From: Mermis nigrescens
Taxonomy: Eukaryota; Nematoda; Enoplea; Mermithida; Mermithidae
Assembly (NCBI GenBank): GCA_036768485.1
Contig: JAVLUZ010000340.1
Location: 7,207,802-7,271,801, forward strand
Reading direction: 5' to 3'
Length of the DNA: 64,000 nucleotides
Shown here: positions 45,508 to 57,771 of the stretch, one piece after another
Position numbering within the stretch: the first letter of the stretch is position 1
Layout: the number at the start of each line of letters is the position of its first letter
Notes under the pieces: model-generated
Databases searched by the model: none
Seen by the model: only the letters and a program-made list of their open reading frames with translations
What the model was told of the DNA's origin: nothing
Position numbers and translations under genes: made by a program

Positions 45508-45812
45508 TTAGGTTTGAGCAGGGCTGGGGGATGAAGAAAAAGCATCATGTCAATTTTAATTTTAACATTCATTTCTCGGTTTTGCCCATGGAAAACTGGC
45601 AAAAATCCCACAAGCTTGAAAACATTTTTAAAAAGTTCATTTTTGGAACTTGAAAACGGTTGGGATTTGCGTCAAAAGGCACAATCTACTTTCGACCTTT
45701 TTGTCGATGCGGTCTCTTTCTACAAAATTTTACGAAAGTGCACAAAATATTCATCGCCAAACAAACAAATATTCGAAAAATTGATTCCTTTGTGCCAAAA
45801 ATCTTTTAGACC

Positions 45813-46620
45813 CCAGTGGGGGGATCCAGGATTTTTCTAAGGGGGGGGTGGAAACATGGCTTCCGGGTGCAGCCGTTCTAACCCAAAAATTCTCAATTTT
45901 GCGCAGTATTTTGGGCCAATGTCCCTCTCCCCACCCCCCTTAAATGCCCCTGTACCCTTAAATATCGTCACGGGGTTTTTTAATACTGGAAATTTTGTGA
46001 ATTAGGGTGAAGGTCAATGAACACGAGGGTCTGATAACCTATTTTTCACAAAAATAGATATATGAAATTTACTTGTCTTTTCTTACTTTTTACTCATAAT
46101 TTATTAAATTTTTAGATTTATTTCCCACTTTGTTATTTCATATTTGTGAAATTATCTTTATTCTGAATATTTAGTAGTAGAATATTCATATCGACCGGGA
46201 TTTTGGTCGCTTCTGGTCAAAAGTATAATTGTAATATAAAATTGCCAAAAATATTGACGTGTCTCTTATTTATTTTCCATTGGTCAAAATATGTATCGTG
46301 TAATGAAAGCCGTAAACGTAATGTTATTCATGTAACAGTATAAACTGAATTTATTACTTAATATTAACTTATTATTTATTTATTTCTTATTACTTACGCA
46401 ATTTTGCTTAATTGTATTGAATCTAAGTTACTGTATCATTAGATATTTTATTATCGTTCTTATAAATGCATTTCATACTCTTCAATGACTGTAAAGCGTG
46501 ATTTATTCTTTTCTTATTGCATTCTTTAAAATAATCGCACTTCTTTGGCAGTTGCATTACTTTTGACTGTATGACTGTATTTAAATTACTTATTATTGAA
46601 TTATTTATATGTTTGGTCGA
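45813..46620. other. No gene; one hAT-like terminus
   Basis: AGTGGGGGGATCCAGGATTT near 45813 resembles a hAT left end and the CAGTGGCGGATCCATGATTT string at 49288. No right ends found. The rest is AT-rich unique sequence. Confidence 0.3.
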
Positions 46621-46630
46621 GCTGAGATAG

Positions 46631-46858
46631 CACACCTGGCCACGGGGTGTTTGGTATACACCCCCCCAAAAGCCTGAAATACCCCCTAGATTTCATTTTT
46701 TGGAAATTCTTTGTTTTTGACGAAATTTTTTGATGTTAATAGATAGTGCTCGATGGGAAGCGTTGAAAATGGTGTTTTTCGCTATGCCACCATTTAAAGC
46801 CTGTCTTTCATATGAAAAATATTGCACCCCCCTAGAGTTTTGATGCCGCCCAGCTATG
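46631..46858 (-). mobile_element. M1 MITE copy
   Basis: CACACCTGGCCACGGGG to TGCCGCCCAGCTATG, an old copy with several changes in both ends. The target duplication is not clear. Confidence 0.7.
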
Positions 46859-46859
46859 C

Positions 46860-47805
<946 letters not shown>

Positions 47806-48006
47806 GACTGAAGCTGAGAAATCACAAAAAGCGAAATAAATGTTGATATTCCTGTTAATGAAGACTGTGGACTGGACAAATATTTATTACATCCATTTTA
47901 CACTTAAAACTGTTTCTAAATATTTTGCTGGGGCAGAAAATAATAAATCAAGAAGTATGATATTATGTAATTAATCTGTTATAAATTATTTATTAATTTT
48001 TATTAC

Positions 48007-48294
48007 ATGTTCAATTTTGAACAAACTCAGAGTTTAGAAGACTTCTATGGCAATTTTTTGGCAAGAGTAAATGAAACATTTTGCATTTCTTTACATTTGG
48101 CAAGTCTATGTAAGCCAGTTAAAACTTATTGTCAGATAATTATCAATATTCTTGGAGGTCTCAAAATGGTAATCATGTCAACAATTCAGGGCAATGAGAC
48201 TGAAATCGACTTGATTAATTTTGATAATTTATCATATAATTCCATTTTAACCGTTTCATCATCCGACTCATGTACATACAATGGTTGCACTTAA
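48007..48294 (+). CDS. Unrecognised 95-codon frame
   Basis: ATG to TAA, with balanced composition (EQTQSLEDFYGNFLARVNET, SLHLASLCKPVKTYC). Could be a fragment of a retroelement Gag or chance. No neighbour supports it. Confidence 0.2.
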   Translation: MFNFEQTQSLEDFYGNFLARVNETFCISLHLASLCKPVKTYCQIIINILGGLKMVIMSTIQGNETEIDLINFDNLSYNSILTVSSSDSCTYNGCT

Positions 48295-48793
48295 AAGCTG
48301 ATTTCAATTTTACTTGCCCACTAGTTTACAGCTTGCCTATATTCTGTGCTGTAAAAAGATCTGCAAAGTTAAGTAATTAATTCTGTTTTGTTCCTGGAAT
48401 TAATAACTTTTTATATACCGACCATTTTACTGATATCACTTCAAAGCGTTCCTGACTATACTCACTTCTATTCACTTTACACAACTATGTACTTTGTACC
48501 TTTAGTAGACAAAGTACATTCCTAATAGAAGCGGAATTAATTTTTAGGCATTCACTTATTATTGCACTCTTAACGTTTCTGGCTTAATTTTTCAAAAATA
48601 TGAGTCAACTACACAAGGGCTGTGTACAACCTGCTGTAGTGCAAAAGGTTCCTTTAAGTAATTTTGATTGGTTGTAAACTTGCCTTAAATGGTGACTATT
48701 GGGCTACAAAAGTGTTGTTATGTATGAAGAAACAATATCTTTCTACCTTTTTTCCTACAAATTTCAGCGTGCCAGATGCTTTAGCATCATAGT

Positions 48794-49052
48794 CACACAT
48801 GGGCATGGGGGTTTGGGGGTATGCACCTCCCAAGAAGTTGAAATACCCCCCCCAGAAAAATTTTTTTTGCTTTTTAGCAATTTTATGATGCCATTGGATA
48901 GTGCTCAATGAGAAAGGTCAAAAAATGGTGTTTTTTGCCATACAACAACTTTTAAGACCATTTTTTGACCTTTGAAAATTTTTTCAGCCCCTCCCCTCGC
49001 CCCAGGAATTTTTCACCCCAACCCCCCAGAATTTTGGTGCTGCCCACTTATG
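48794..49052 (-). mobile_element. M1 MITE copy
   Basis: CACACATGGGCATGGGGG to TGCTGCCCACTTATG. Flanks ATCATAGT (48786-48793) and GTCATAGT (49053-49060) match at 7 of 8. Confidence 0.85.
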
Positions 49053-49662
49053 GTCATAGTGTACAGTTGACATTGATCAGAAAGCTTCTGAAAATAGCTC
49101 ACTTGATATAGAAAGGATTGTAAAAACATGGTTTTAATGGCATGATTTACAACTGGGCCAGCCTTTAGCTTTTTTCTCTTTTGTTAGTTGTGAATATGAA
49201 AAATTTTAGTGGTATATCACTTTGCTGCAGTTTGAACTAATGCATTCATTTGCTCTCATTTACGCTACTTCATTGAAACTTATACCAGTGGCGGATCCAT
49301 GATTTTTCGACAGTGGGCCAAACCCAAAATTTTCCAAAAGTGCCAAACATTGCCTAAATCTTCATCACCGCTTTTTTGATGTCTTTTGATATATGTATAA
49401 AATTTATACCATTTTTTGAAATTCAGCAGTGTTTTTTTATTAAAACAACCACAAAATTAATGCAGAAAGCAACGTAAATTGCCAAAAAACACTTGAGAAG
49501 TCATTGTAAGAGCTACAAAATGTTTTTCCATGTAAAGAAAGTACTCTTCTGATGAAACTTTAAATTTTTAAGAGCACCAAGAGGGTCGTTATATAGCATA
49601 TTTATGGTAATGTGAAGGTAGTTACATGTTGCATTCTATATCATAAATTATTCTGAAATCTA

Positions 49663-50087
49663 TTAATTCCAATTCTTCATATTGTAGCTTATTTTATTTG
49701 ATTGACATTTCATAGAATTCATTGACTTACCTGGGATATGATGAATGTTCCAGGCTTTGACAGATAATTGAAAAGCAAATTTGGATACCAGAATAAGTAT
49801 TTGACCAATAGCAAACAATTGGTGAGCAACATCACAATCTGCTAAATTTATTGATTCTATATCTGGCATGCAGAAATTCAAGGGTAATCTACCCTCTGAT
49901 TCACTTCTGCCCAAATGCGCTCAACATGGTTGTTTTGTAAAACAATTAGAGAAGGTTTAGAGTAAGCATCCATTTGTTTTGCAAATGTATGCTCCCTTTT
50001 CAAATATTTTGTCTTACAGTAGTGACAGAAGGGAGAATCAAAAAGGGATATAACTGAGATTGTGTTGTGACCCACTATACCAACCAA
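49663..50087 (-). pseudogene. Integrase-like transposase fragment, one frameshift
   Basis: Minus strand reads NNHVERIWAEVNQRVDYP, shifts register near 49885, and continues LNFCMPDIESINL, VAHQLFAIGQIL, SVKAWNIHHIPGKSMNS. The (N/R)xERxWxEVN block is the third-acidic-residue region of retroviral-type integrase folds in a class of uncharacterised animal transposon proteins, which also have a conserved SWNxHxIPGKG-like end. Upstream catalytic aspartates were not found between 50090 and 50600. It may belong with the RING-like piece at 50820-50989. Remnant. Confidence 0.5.
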
Positions 50088-50819
50088 GCCCCACCATTCT
50101 ATTTAACTCAATTCACAAAGTCTAATCAAACTGTAAGAGATTTTAAGGGAAAAAGTAAAGAAAAACAATAAAGCCGGCATGCAGCTCCTATAGTCTACTT
50201 CACAGAACATGAAACCTTGTCTGTGGAAATCAATTTTCAGCGCTCAAGCAAGCAGCTACAAAAAAAGGTTTCTATGCAGCCTACTTTAATTTAAATTAGC
50301 ATGGTAAAACTTCATATGCTTATCAATTGCTAGGCACAGTAGCCTAAGTCTAAACTGCTTTTGTAGTGTATATAAACCGACTCAAAAATTGAGATCCATG
50401 CACAAGGTTTCACAAAACGGATTATAATTTTTAATTTATTTAATGCTGAAAATATTTAGTGATCAGTTGGATGGGCCTGGAAAATTTTTATAAAATGTGC
50501 TCGGAAAATATATAATTTTCTGCTTCTAGAACCCTAATAAGAATAGGACTTCATTGATTCAAGGAAGCACCCTGACTCATGAATCCTACTTGAAACAAAT
50601 AAATAAGCATTGTAACAATCATCGGAAAGCTGTTGGTTTTAATCATTCAATAATCAGATAAAACTGGATAGAAATTTATGACAATTAAATAAATGTCAAA
50701 AGCATGAAGATACATGCTTTTAGCTGCTAATTGGCCAATGAGTGAAATTGTTGCACAAACTTTGTCTAATTGACAAAGCTTGCACAATGCTTTGCTTATT
50801 CCTATCACATCATTGACAT

Positions 50820-50989
50820 TTTTGTTGGGGCTTGGCACTTAAGGCATCAAAAATTGGTTGAACGACAGCAAATCATGCAGGGGTTGTATCCTATAATTGG
50901 TTGGCACTGCATGCACACTTTAGGCTCCTGCATCAGCTGATGGCACACAACACACACAAATGAATTTTTGAACAATTTGAGTACTTCTT
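50820..50989 (-). pseudogene. RING-like Cys-rich fragment with in-frame stop
   Basis: After an acceptor-like TTCTTATTTTAG the minus strand reads LKLFKNSFVCVVCHQLMQEP, CMQCQ, GYNPCMICC, meets a TGA and continues CLKCQAPTK. Spacing of the Cys pairs resembles a RING-type E3 finger found N-terminal to the integrase-like domain in some animal transposon proteins. That link is from memory and needs a search. The order (finger upstream of integrase on the same strand) fits one decayed gene spanning 49.66-50.99 kb. Confidence 0.4.
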
Positions 50990-51059
50990 CTAAAATAAGA
51001 ACAATGGAAATAGTAAAGATGAAAAACAAAAGATTATTAAACATGAAACATAAAAACAT

Positions 51060-52890
51060 AATAGATTTTCAATTGTATGCAACACCCATCAAGAGTAAAT
51101 TTCTAAGAAGTTCGACCCAATGTGTATTAAGTCCAAAATTAATCACACCTCAAAAGTGCATGTTTAGAATAGTTTTCCATGCTGAACATTCTAATGCAAT
51201 TCACCTTAAAAATAAAAATTAATTGATCTACAGTATGCCAAGCTTCTAAATTTCTTCCAATTTGGCTAGTTTTCATTACATTTACAAAAATTTAATTTCC
51301 TCAGCCTGTACTACAGATAACTCAATCAAACAAAATGCATCTGATGATTAAAGAAACACTTATCTACTAAAACTAAGTGACATTTCTTAAGCTAATTACT
51401 TTACATTTTTTCATGCTATTTAGATTAGCGTGTTTATCTGAATAAATAATACAAAATCTATAAATTTGCATATTCATTAGGCGAGATATCAAATAAATCA
51501 AAATTTTTTTATTCTATCTTATAGCCCCCCCTCAACATGGGTTTGTGCTAGATTTGTATAATAAGTAAGTTTTTTAATCATCTGTCTATAAAACACCCTG
51601 TGAAATTGACTTTAAAAGAATAAAAATACTTAGGTTTTTACCATCAAACTTAAGTCCAATTGTTTTACTAATTGATATCACAAAGTGCAGTGATCTGAAA
51701 ATGCAAAACAGGCCAAAAAAGGTCATCTATAAATAGAGGAGGATTTATGGGTGGGCTTAGGGATGGCCGGCCGCCCCCAAATTGGCCAAAAATATTTGGC
51801 TAGATAAAGAGTGGATATGTAATTTGCAACAATCTTGGGCCATCCATGAATTCTCAAGGTTTTCCGAAGCTTTGTGCCGGAAAATACCAATTAATGACTA
51901 TTATTCACTTTTTTGGCAACACAGAAAGCTCTTTTTTGCTCATAAAATAGCTTTCAGTAACAAATTCAAGACCAGAAACACTTATTTTGACATATATTTC
52001 TTCTATTTTTGAGAATTATTTAAAGAAAAAAATTTTGACTTTCGTCATCAAATGCTACAAATGTATGAAATTGAGCAGTAAATCAGGTTCTTCAAGCATC
52101 CTGAAACCTCAATTTCACAAATTTTTTGGTGCTTTGTGCTAAATTTCTAATAAAATCTAAAAAATTTAATGAGTCTTTTGGTGCAAAATTGTGAAAAATT
52201 AAGAACTTTTTCGAACAAATGTGGTATCATACATAAGTGATTAGGCATCAACAATGTAAAACTACCAGAAAAATGCTGTTTCCGCACGTCAAGGGTAAAT
52301 TTTTGGACTAATTTTTGGCTCTTCTTGGAAAAGTTGAGGTACTGCCCTCCCTTTTAAAAAAATTATAAAATCCTAGATTGTAATTTCAAATGATATTGGC
52401 CATAACTGATGATAATTCCTCAAATTGATTACTGAAAATGAGATTTATTTACTTTTTTGACAGACAGGAAGTTCTTAAAACAATTTCAAGAGCAGTAACA
52501 GCTTTCTCAGCAATTTTTACTGCTTCTTTGGAAAAGTTGTGGTATGAACCGCCCTTCACTTCAGGATAATTGCATATCCACTTCTGAGTGTAAATGAATC
52601 ATGTGATTAAAAACAAAAAATGTACATAAATGCAATTGCATGAAATTGAAAAAAATGAAAAAAACCTAAATAAACTCTAGAAGGTAAGTGAAAATTGATC
52701 CTCAGATCACATTGAACAAAATATAGTCAGACCATAACTCAATGAAGCAAAGCACCAAAAATTTGACATATGTGAGCAAATAGATATTTAAAGCACTTGA
52801 ATCAGTGCCTTTCTATGACTGATGTGCTCAAACCAACAAAAGAATGTAATTTAACCTTTCTCTGATTCAGCTTTGCCTTGGCCAGCAAAC
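51060..52890. other. No supported gene
   Basis: AT-rich. 51720-52560 contains loosely repeated blocks (CTTTTTGCTCATAAAATAGC, CAGTAACA..CAAGACCAG) that recall R3 but cannot be bounded. Confidence 0.35.
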
Positions 52891-52894
52891 AGAG

Positions 52895-52962
52895 GCCATC
52901 TTGGACCTTTGAAAAATCTTGCACATCCCCTGCCACTAGAATTTTGGTGCGGCCCTCTTATG
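52895..52962 (-). mobile_element. M1 fragment (right end)
   Basis: ACCTTTGAAAAATCTTGCAC to TTTTGGTGCGGCCCTCTTAT. It abuts the four-copy array that follows. Confidence 0.6.
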
Positions 52963-52977
52963 CATAAGGGTGACCAC

Positions 52978-53238
52978 CAGACATGGGCAGCAAGAAAATT
53001 ATGGGGGTTCAAGATATTTTGAAGGTCAAAAAGTGGCCTTAAAAATGGTGGTATAGCAATGAAAACACAATTTTTTGACGTTTCTCATCAAGCACTATCC
53101 ATTGGCATCAAAAAATTGGGAAAAAAACAAAAATATTTCAAGAATTGAATTTCTGGGGGGGTTTGATTTCTGGGGAAAGGGGGGTATTTTGGTTTCTCGG
53201 GAGTATATACCCCCAGATCCCCCCAACGCCCAGGTGTG
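52978..53238 (+). mobile_element. M1 MITE, first of a head-to-tail array of four
   Basis: CAGACATGGGCAGC to GCCCAGGTGTG, flanked exactly by GTGACCAC (52970-52977 and 53239-53246). Confidence 0.9.
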
Positions 53239-53246
53239 GTGACCAC

Positions 53247-53512
53247 CATATGTGAGCAGCACCAAAAGTCTGCGGGGAGGGGTTGCAAGATTTTTCAAAG
53301 GTCAAAAATGGCCTTAAAGATGGTGGTATGGCAAAAAACATCATTTATTAACGTTTCTCATTGAGCACCATCCATTGGCATCAAAAAATTGTTAGAAAAA
53401 CAAGAAAAAATTTCAAAAATTGAATTCTGAGAAGGGGTATTTTAATTTCTGGGGGATGGAGTATCTTGGTACCCCTGGAGGGGGTGCAAACCCCCCCTCA
53501 CACTCAGGATTG
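53247..53512 (+). mobile_element. M1 MITE, second of the array
   Basis: CATATGTGAGCAGC to the worn end CTCAGGATTG. GTGACCAC before it and GTGACCAT (53513-53520) after it. Confidence 0.85.
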
Positions 53513-53520
53513 GTGACCAT

Positions 53521-53776
53521 CATACGTGGGCAGCAAGAAATTTCTTGGGGGGGTGCAAGATTTTTTTCAAGGTAAAAAAATGGCCTTAAAAATGGTGGTA
53601 TGGTGATAAAAACACCATTTTTTGACGTTTCTCATCAAGCACTATCCACTGGCATCAAAAAATTGCGAAGAAAGCGAATAAAATTTCCAAAAATTGAATT
53701 CTGGAAGGGGCTGAGGGTATTTTGGTTTCAAAGGGGGTGCATACCCCCCAAACCTCCCCCCACGCCCATTGGTGTG
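53521..53776 (+). mobile_element. M1 MITE, third of the array
   Basis: CATACGTGGGCAGC to GCCCATTGGTGTG. Preceded by GTGACCAT and followed by a shortened GTGAC before the next copy. Confidence 0.85.
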
Positions 53777-53781
53777 GTGAC

Positions 53782-53996
53782 CATACGTGGGCAGCAAGAA
53801 AATTCTGGGGAGAATGGTGCAAGATTTTTTTGAAGATCAAAAAATTGTGATATGGCCAAAAACACCATTTTTTGATGTTTCTCATTGAGCACTATCCATC
53901 AGCATCAAAAAATGGCAAATAAAAATTCAAAAATTGAATTCTGTGGGGGGATATTTTAGTTTCTTGGGCGCTGCATACCACCCGTGCCCAGGTGTG
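53782..53996 (+). mobile_element. M1 MITE, fourth of the array
   Basis: CATACGTGGGCAGC to GCCCAGGTGTG, with internal deletion relative to the others. Followed by GTGGTGACCACC, again the array octamer. Confidence 0.85.
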
Positions 53997-53999
53997 GTG

Positions 54000-54725
54000 G
54001 TGACCACCTTTGTACAGTTTTGGACAACGTGGTGACTAAATAGAAGATGGAAAAGGAACAGGTACAAGCACAATATAATTTAGCTTTGCCCAACATATTT
54101 TTATTTTAAATAACAGGTTCAAGTGGTTGTTTGTGTCTTGAGACAGTGATTCAAACATTGTGAAAGCATTAGATATTTTGATGCTCAGCAGCATACATAG
54201 TGTTGATCAACCGTTGATTCTGGTTGTAACGGATGGTAACTTAAAAAACACATTTTATATTTTAGAAAACTGTAGAAAGAGTGCTAAAAATTACAATTAA
54301 TTTTTAGAAAGCTTTGAATGCCTCAATAAAACAAAGCAAGTCTATTTACACAAAGAATATTCTTATCAAAAATTGAATTAAATATTAGCTATTTATGTAG
54401 CATTGAGAGTGCAACTTTTGTAGAAGAATACTTCACACATGTGTCACTCAATAGTTGGCCACTTTCACCTTTGCAACATAGCATGCAAACAGTTTTAAAG
54501 CAATTCAGCTGCATTTGAAACCCAAAAAGAGCTCTTGAAGCTAATGTAAGTGAATATTCAAGACAATCAATTCTGTGCATATGATCAGAATGATTAAGTT
54601 ATGAAATATAACGTATGCATATGTAAATGTGTTTCTTATGTTGCATATGTAAATTCTGCATAATTGAATAATTATCGTAAATTAAGGAAACCTTAAGCCT
54701 TTGGAACTCCATGCTGGACATAATA
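54000..54725. other. No supported gene
   Basis: A 63-codon minus frame at 54389-54580 is unrecognised. No repeat or RNA gene is clear. Confidence 0.3.
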
Positions 54726-54728
54726 ACC

Positions 54729-54981
54729 AACACCTGGGTGTGGGGGTATGCACCTCCCCCAAAAACCAAAATAACCCCCCCCCCCAGAAATCAAAATACC
54801 CCCCACCAGAATTCAATTTTTAGAATTTTTTTTGTGTTTTTCCCAATTTTTGATGCCAATGGGTAGTGCTTGATGAGAAACGTCGAAAAATGGTGTTTGT
54901 ATTGCCATACCACCATTTTGGAGACTATTTTTTGACCTTCAAAAAACTTCCCCCCCAGAATTATCTTGCTGCCCATGTATG
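54729..54981 (-). mobile_element. M1 MITE copy
   Basis: ACACCTGGGTGTGGGGG to TTGCTGCCCATGTATG. Right flank ATGATAAT, left flank ATAATAAC-like; duplication uncertain. Confidence 0.75.
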
Positions 54982-55179
54982 ATGATAATGCGGATAAAAT
55001 ACCTCAATGAATCAATTGCAATTTATGCTAAGGAACAAACTTTATTTGACTGGTCATTCCAGTCAAATATTATTGACGAAGTGATCAAATCTTAAAATCC
55101 ACTAAAGGAAATTACAATAAATGTATGTGGATTATTATAAGTAATAAATAATAACTAAATAAGTGTGTAGTAATTAAAA

Positions 55180-55743
55180 ATGAGTACAACAACCATTGAC
55201 ATGACACCTGAGCAGCCTGTAGATGATAAAAACAGCACAGTATTACAGCAATTCAATTGAGAGCTGAATATTGACAATTTTGTAGCTACAATGGGAATAC
55301 TTCAATTGCTGACATACTTTTGTACATTAAATAGATCAGCTCAATGCTCCATTCTCTAAAGCAAGATAACAAAGTGGGTTTCCATAGTACATCGGATGCT
55401 CTACAAAACAGAATCATGACTTAATTTGTCTGGCATTAATCTAACATGTAATCAAAGCATAGCTTTTTCTAGGTTTTTATTATTGATGCATATTTGCATT
55501 GCAGCATGTAATAATGCTTTGTTTCATGACCCTTGCTACAAAATCAAATTCTTCAAAAAGCCTGGAACATTACCAGACATGCAGCCAGTTGTCAATAAAT
55601 TTCTGAAAAAATTTGATGTCATGCAGCTTTGCATTGTGGGAACACTCAGCAAAGTTTGCAAGGATTGAGGGGCCAATATCTCATGCCCAACCTGCTTGTT
55701 TGATGACTTTGTAGCAGCAGCAGTGACAGTGAAAAACAGATGC
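55180..55743 (+). pseudogene. Unknown protein with four in-frame stops
   Basis: From ATG at 55180 one register stays readable for 188 codons with only four stops (TGA, TAA, TGA, TGA). It reads MSTTTIDMTPEQPVDDKNST, NIDNFVATMGILQLLTYFC, INLTCNQSIAFSRFLLL, TLPDMQPVVNKFLKKFDVMQ and ANISCPTCLFDDF. So long a register in 65% AT DNA suggests a decayed gene. Cys pairs hint at a metal-binding part. It ends just before the LTR at 55831; no family recognised. Confidence 0.4.
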
Positions 55744-55830
55744 TGAAGCTCAGCTTGAAAAAGTAAAAAGGAAATTTAGAAAAATATTATTCAATGTATT
55801 AATTTATATAAAATAATTGATGATATATTG

Positions 55831-56078
55831 TGTGGCCACATGTGCTCCTGTTCCATCTATTATTTACTTTAACCTTTTTAGTTAATTTGCATGTGTAACC
55901 ATCTGTATAAGCACATGCTATAACTAGTAAAGGGATCAGTCCAAAATAGTCTAGTCGGATGCGCGCTGAAGCAATACCAGCATTACTAAACCACTTAAGT
56001 AACCTTAAGTGCGCTCTATACAATTAAACTGTAACGTTTGAATAATAAACAGACACCCAACCCAACATCAACATTACA
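55831..56078 (+). mobile_element. 5' LTR of an LTR retroelement (248 bp)
   Basis: Begins TGTGGCCACATGTG and ends ...CAACATTACA (TG..CA), directly followed by a primer-binding site. A polyadenylation-type AATAATAAACAG lies 35 bp before the end. No second LTR with TGTGGCCACATG was found in the window, so the element is 3'-truncated or rearranged. Confidence 0.75.
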
Positions 56079-56096
56079 TTGGTGACCCGTGATCAA
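56079..56096 (+). promoter_or_regulatory. tRNA primer-binding site
   Basis: TTGGTGACCCGTGATCAA follows the LTR. TGG complements a tRNA CCA end, and TGGTGACCC-type sites are usual in Ty3/mag-like and BEL-like elements. Confidence 0.7.
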
Positions 56097-56248
56097 CCTT
56101 ATAGTATTACACAGTACTATATTCGATATATATTTATTTTATTTATTTCCAAAACAGCGCAAGAACGCATACTAGACGTTCTAACACACCTGTTTTACCT
56201 TTTAATTATCTCAATCAATACCTGAAAACAAAAAGAAAAACTTTTCGA

Positions 56249-57640
56249 ATGTTTTCAGACAAGAAGAGGAACGAGTCTCACTCAGAAGACTTGAGTGATG
56301 AGGGAAACAATATGTATAAGGACGCATCAGATCCAACAGCAAAGCTTGCAGCAAAGACTGCAAGGGTGAAAATTTCTGATGCCCAGGATAATGAATCAAA
56401 GAATCCTGAAGAAAACACTATCAGAATCCTTGAAGTTTTGGTCTAAGTCAAAATCTGAATTTGAAAAATATTCATGAAAAAACTCATTTGAAAGATCATT
56501 TGTCTGAAGCAAGTGAAGATTCGGATGATGAAAATTTTTTGAAAGAATTTAAAGCTTTCAAAAAAGCTAAAGGTCTTGTTAGTAAACAGCAAAGATTTGT
56601 TGAAGTTTGTTTTCAACATTTGAAATGCTTTGCTGGTGGAACCGATGTTTGTATACGCGATTACTTTAGTAATTTCGAACATCTTGCTTTGTGCTATGAC
56701 ATAAATGAAAATGAAATGTTAAAAGCGTTTGTACAACTGCTACAAGATGCAGCATTATCAAGCTTTTAAAAACATGTCTAGCGCGCAAAAAGAATTGTAT
56801 TCTAATTTAAAGAATGCATTAATGATTGTGATTCTCAGAAACTAGCAATACATACATTGCTAAAAGTAAATATTATGAAAGAAAACAAAATCCAAGTGAA
56901 ACGGTACAAGGATTTTATGACAAATTATGGCATTTAGCATCTATAGCAAATCCTGAGAATCAAACTTCTCACCTAGAAATTAGTGTCTACGATCAATTTA
57001 TTACTGGTCTAAACCCCAAAATTAGGAAATTTATTTTATGTTCGGGTGCTCCAGCTAAACTGGATGAGCTCCTTGAAAAAGCTAGAAATATTGAGCAAGC
57101 TAACAAAACTGAAATGGATGAAAAACCATCAATTTTGGTTAATAACATTTCTGATTATTGGTCTAAACCCATTAATTGTCGACAAAATTTTGTATCGTTT
57201 GACTCAGATGTTGCACAAACATCAGGTAATAGTGATACAAATAAACAAGATTTGCATAAAGAATGGTATAGTAAAAGGTATGTAAATACCAATAAAAAAT
57301 ACCATGATAGAAATAAAGTACCATATTTGAATGAATCTGCTGTTTCCTCAGATGCAGATGAGGTTAAACATAAAAATTGTAGAGATAATTGTATGCATAT
57401 TTGTGATCATCGACATCTACATTCGCCTAATTGACAATATTTGTTCATAAATTGAGGTTTTCAAAAACCTTTGAATTCACCAAATTTTTGTAATCAAAGA
57501 AAACCATGGAGTATTCCTAATAGAAGGTATGATCCTCATGCTTTTTGCAATTTTCACAAAACGTCAGGTCATTGGACAAATGATTGTTCCACTGTGAAAG
57601 CTGTTCAAAAAAGCATGAATGATGAAATGTGAATCCCCAG
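56249..57640 (+). pseudogene. LTR-retroelement Gag, broken
   Basis: Pieces in changing registers: an acidic N-terminus (56249-56446), a middle part with QRFVEVCFQHLKCFAGGTDV (56461-56769), and a part with ETVQGFYDKLWHLASIANPE and DQFITGLNPKIRKFILCSG (near 56885-57110). The last resembles the Gag blocks in which a short FYxxLxxLA and FxxGL...(I/V)R pattern repeats in Ty3/BEL capsids. The nucleocapsid-like CNFHKTSGHWTNDC (near 57545-57590) is a CX2HX4HX4C variant knuckle. Stops and frameshifts separate the pieces, so it is inactive. Strand and order agree with the LTR. Confidence 0.65.
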
Positions 57641-57771
57641 TGTTTTGTAAACAAATTTGCCAACTTATTCACAAAATCCCACATCAAATAATGCACCATT
57701 TTTGGTAAATACACCTACAATAACTGAGTTTTCTAATCAGGAATCTAGTAACTTTAATATGTTGCTACAGA

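Larger units (their letters stand above)
44283..45620 (-). repeat. D2 dispersed repeat, copy C (inverted)
   Basis: Reverse complement of D2-A/B: ACATGGACAACAAATGCAAT, ATAAGCAGAATTCTGAGGAC, CTGAGCAGTTTAAAATCGG and GGGATGGCCATCTAGATCAG. Interrupted by an M1 fragment (44523-44707) and a 118-bp satellite (45149-45507). Confidence 0.85.

Noticed and set aside
52970..54008. Regularly spaced repeats resembling a CRISPR array
   Set aside because: The ~260-bp units are complete MITE copies and the separators are one target octamer, not unique spacers.
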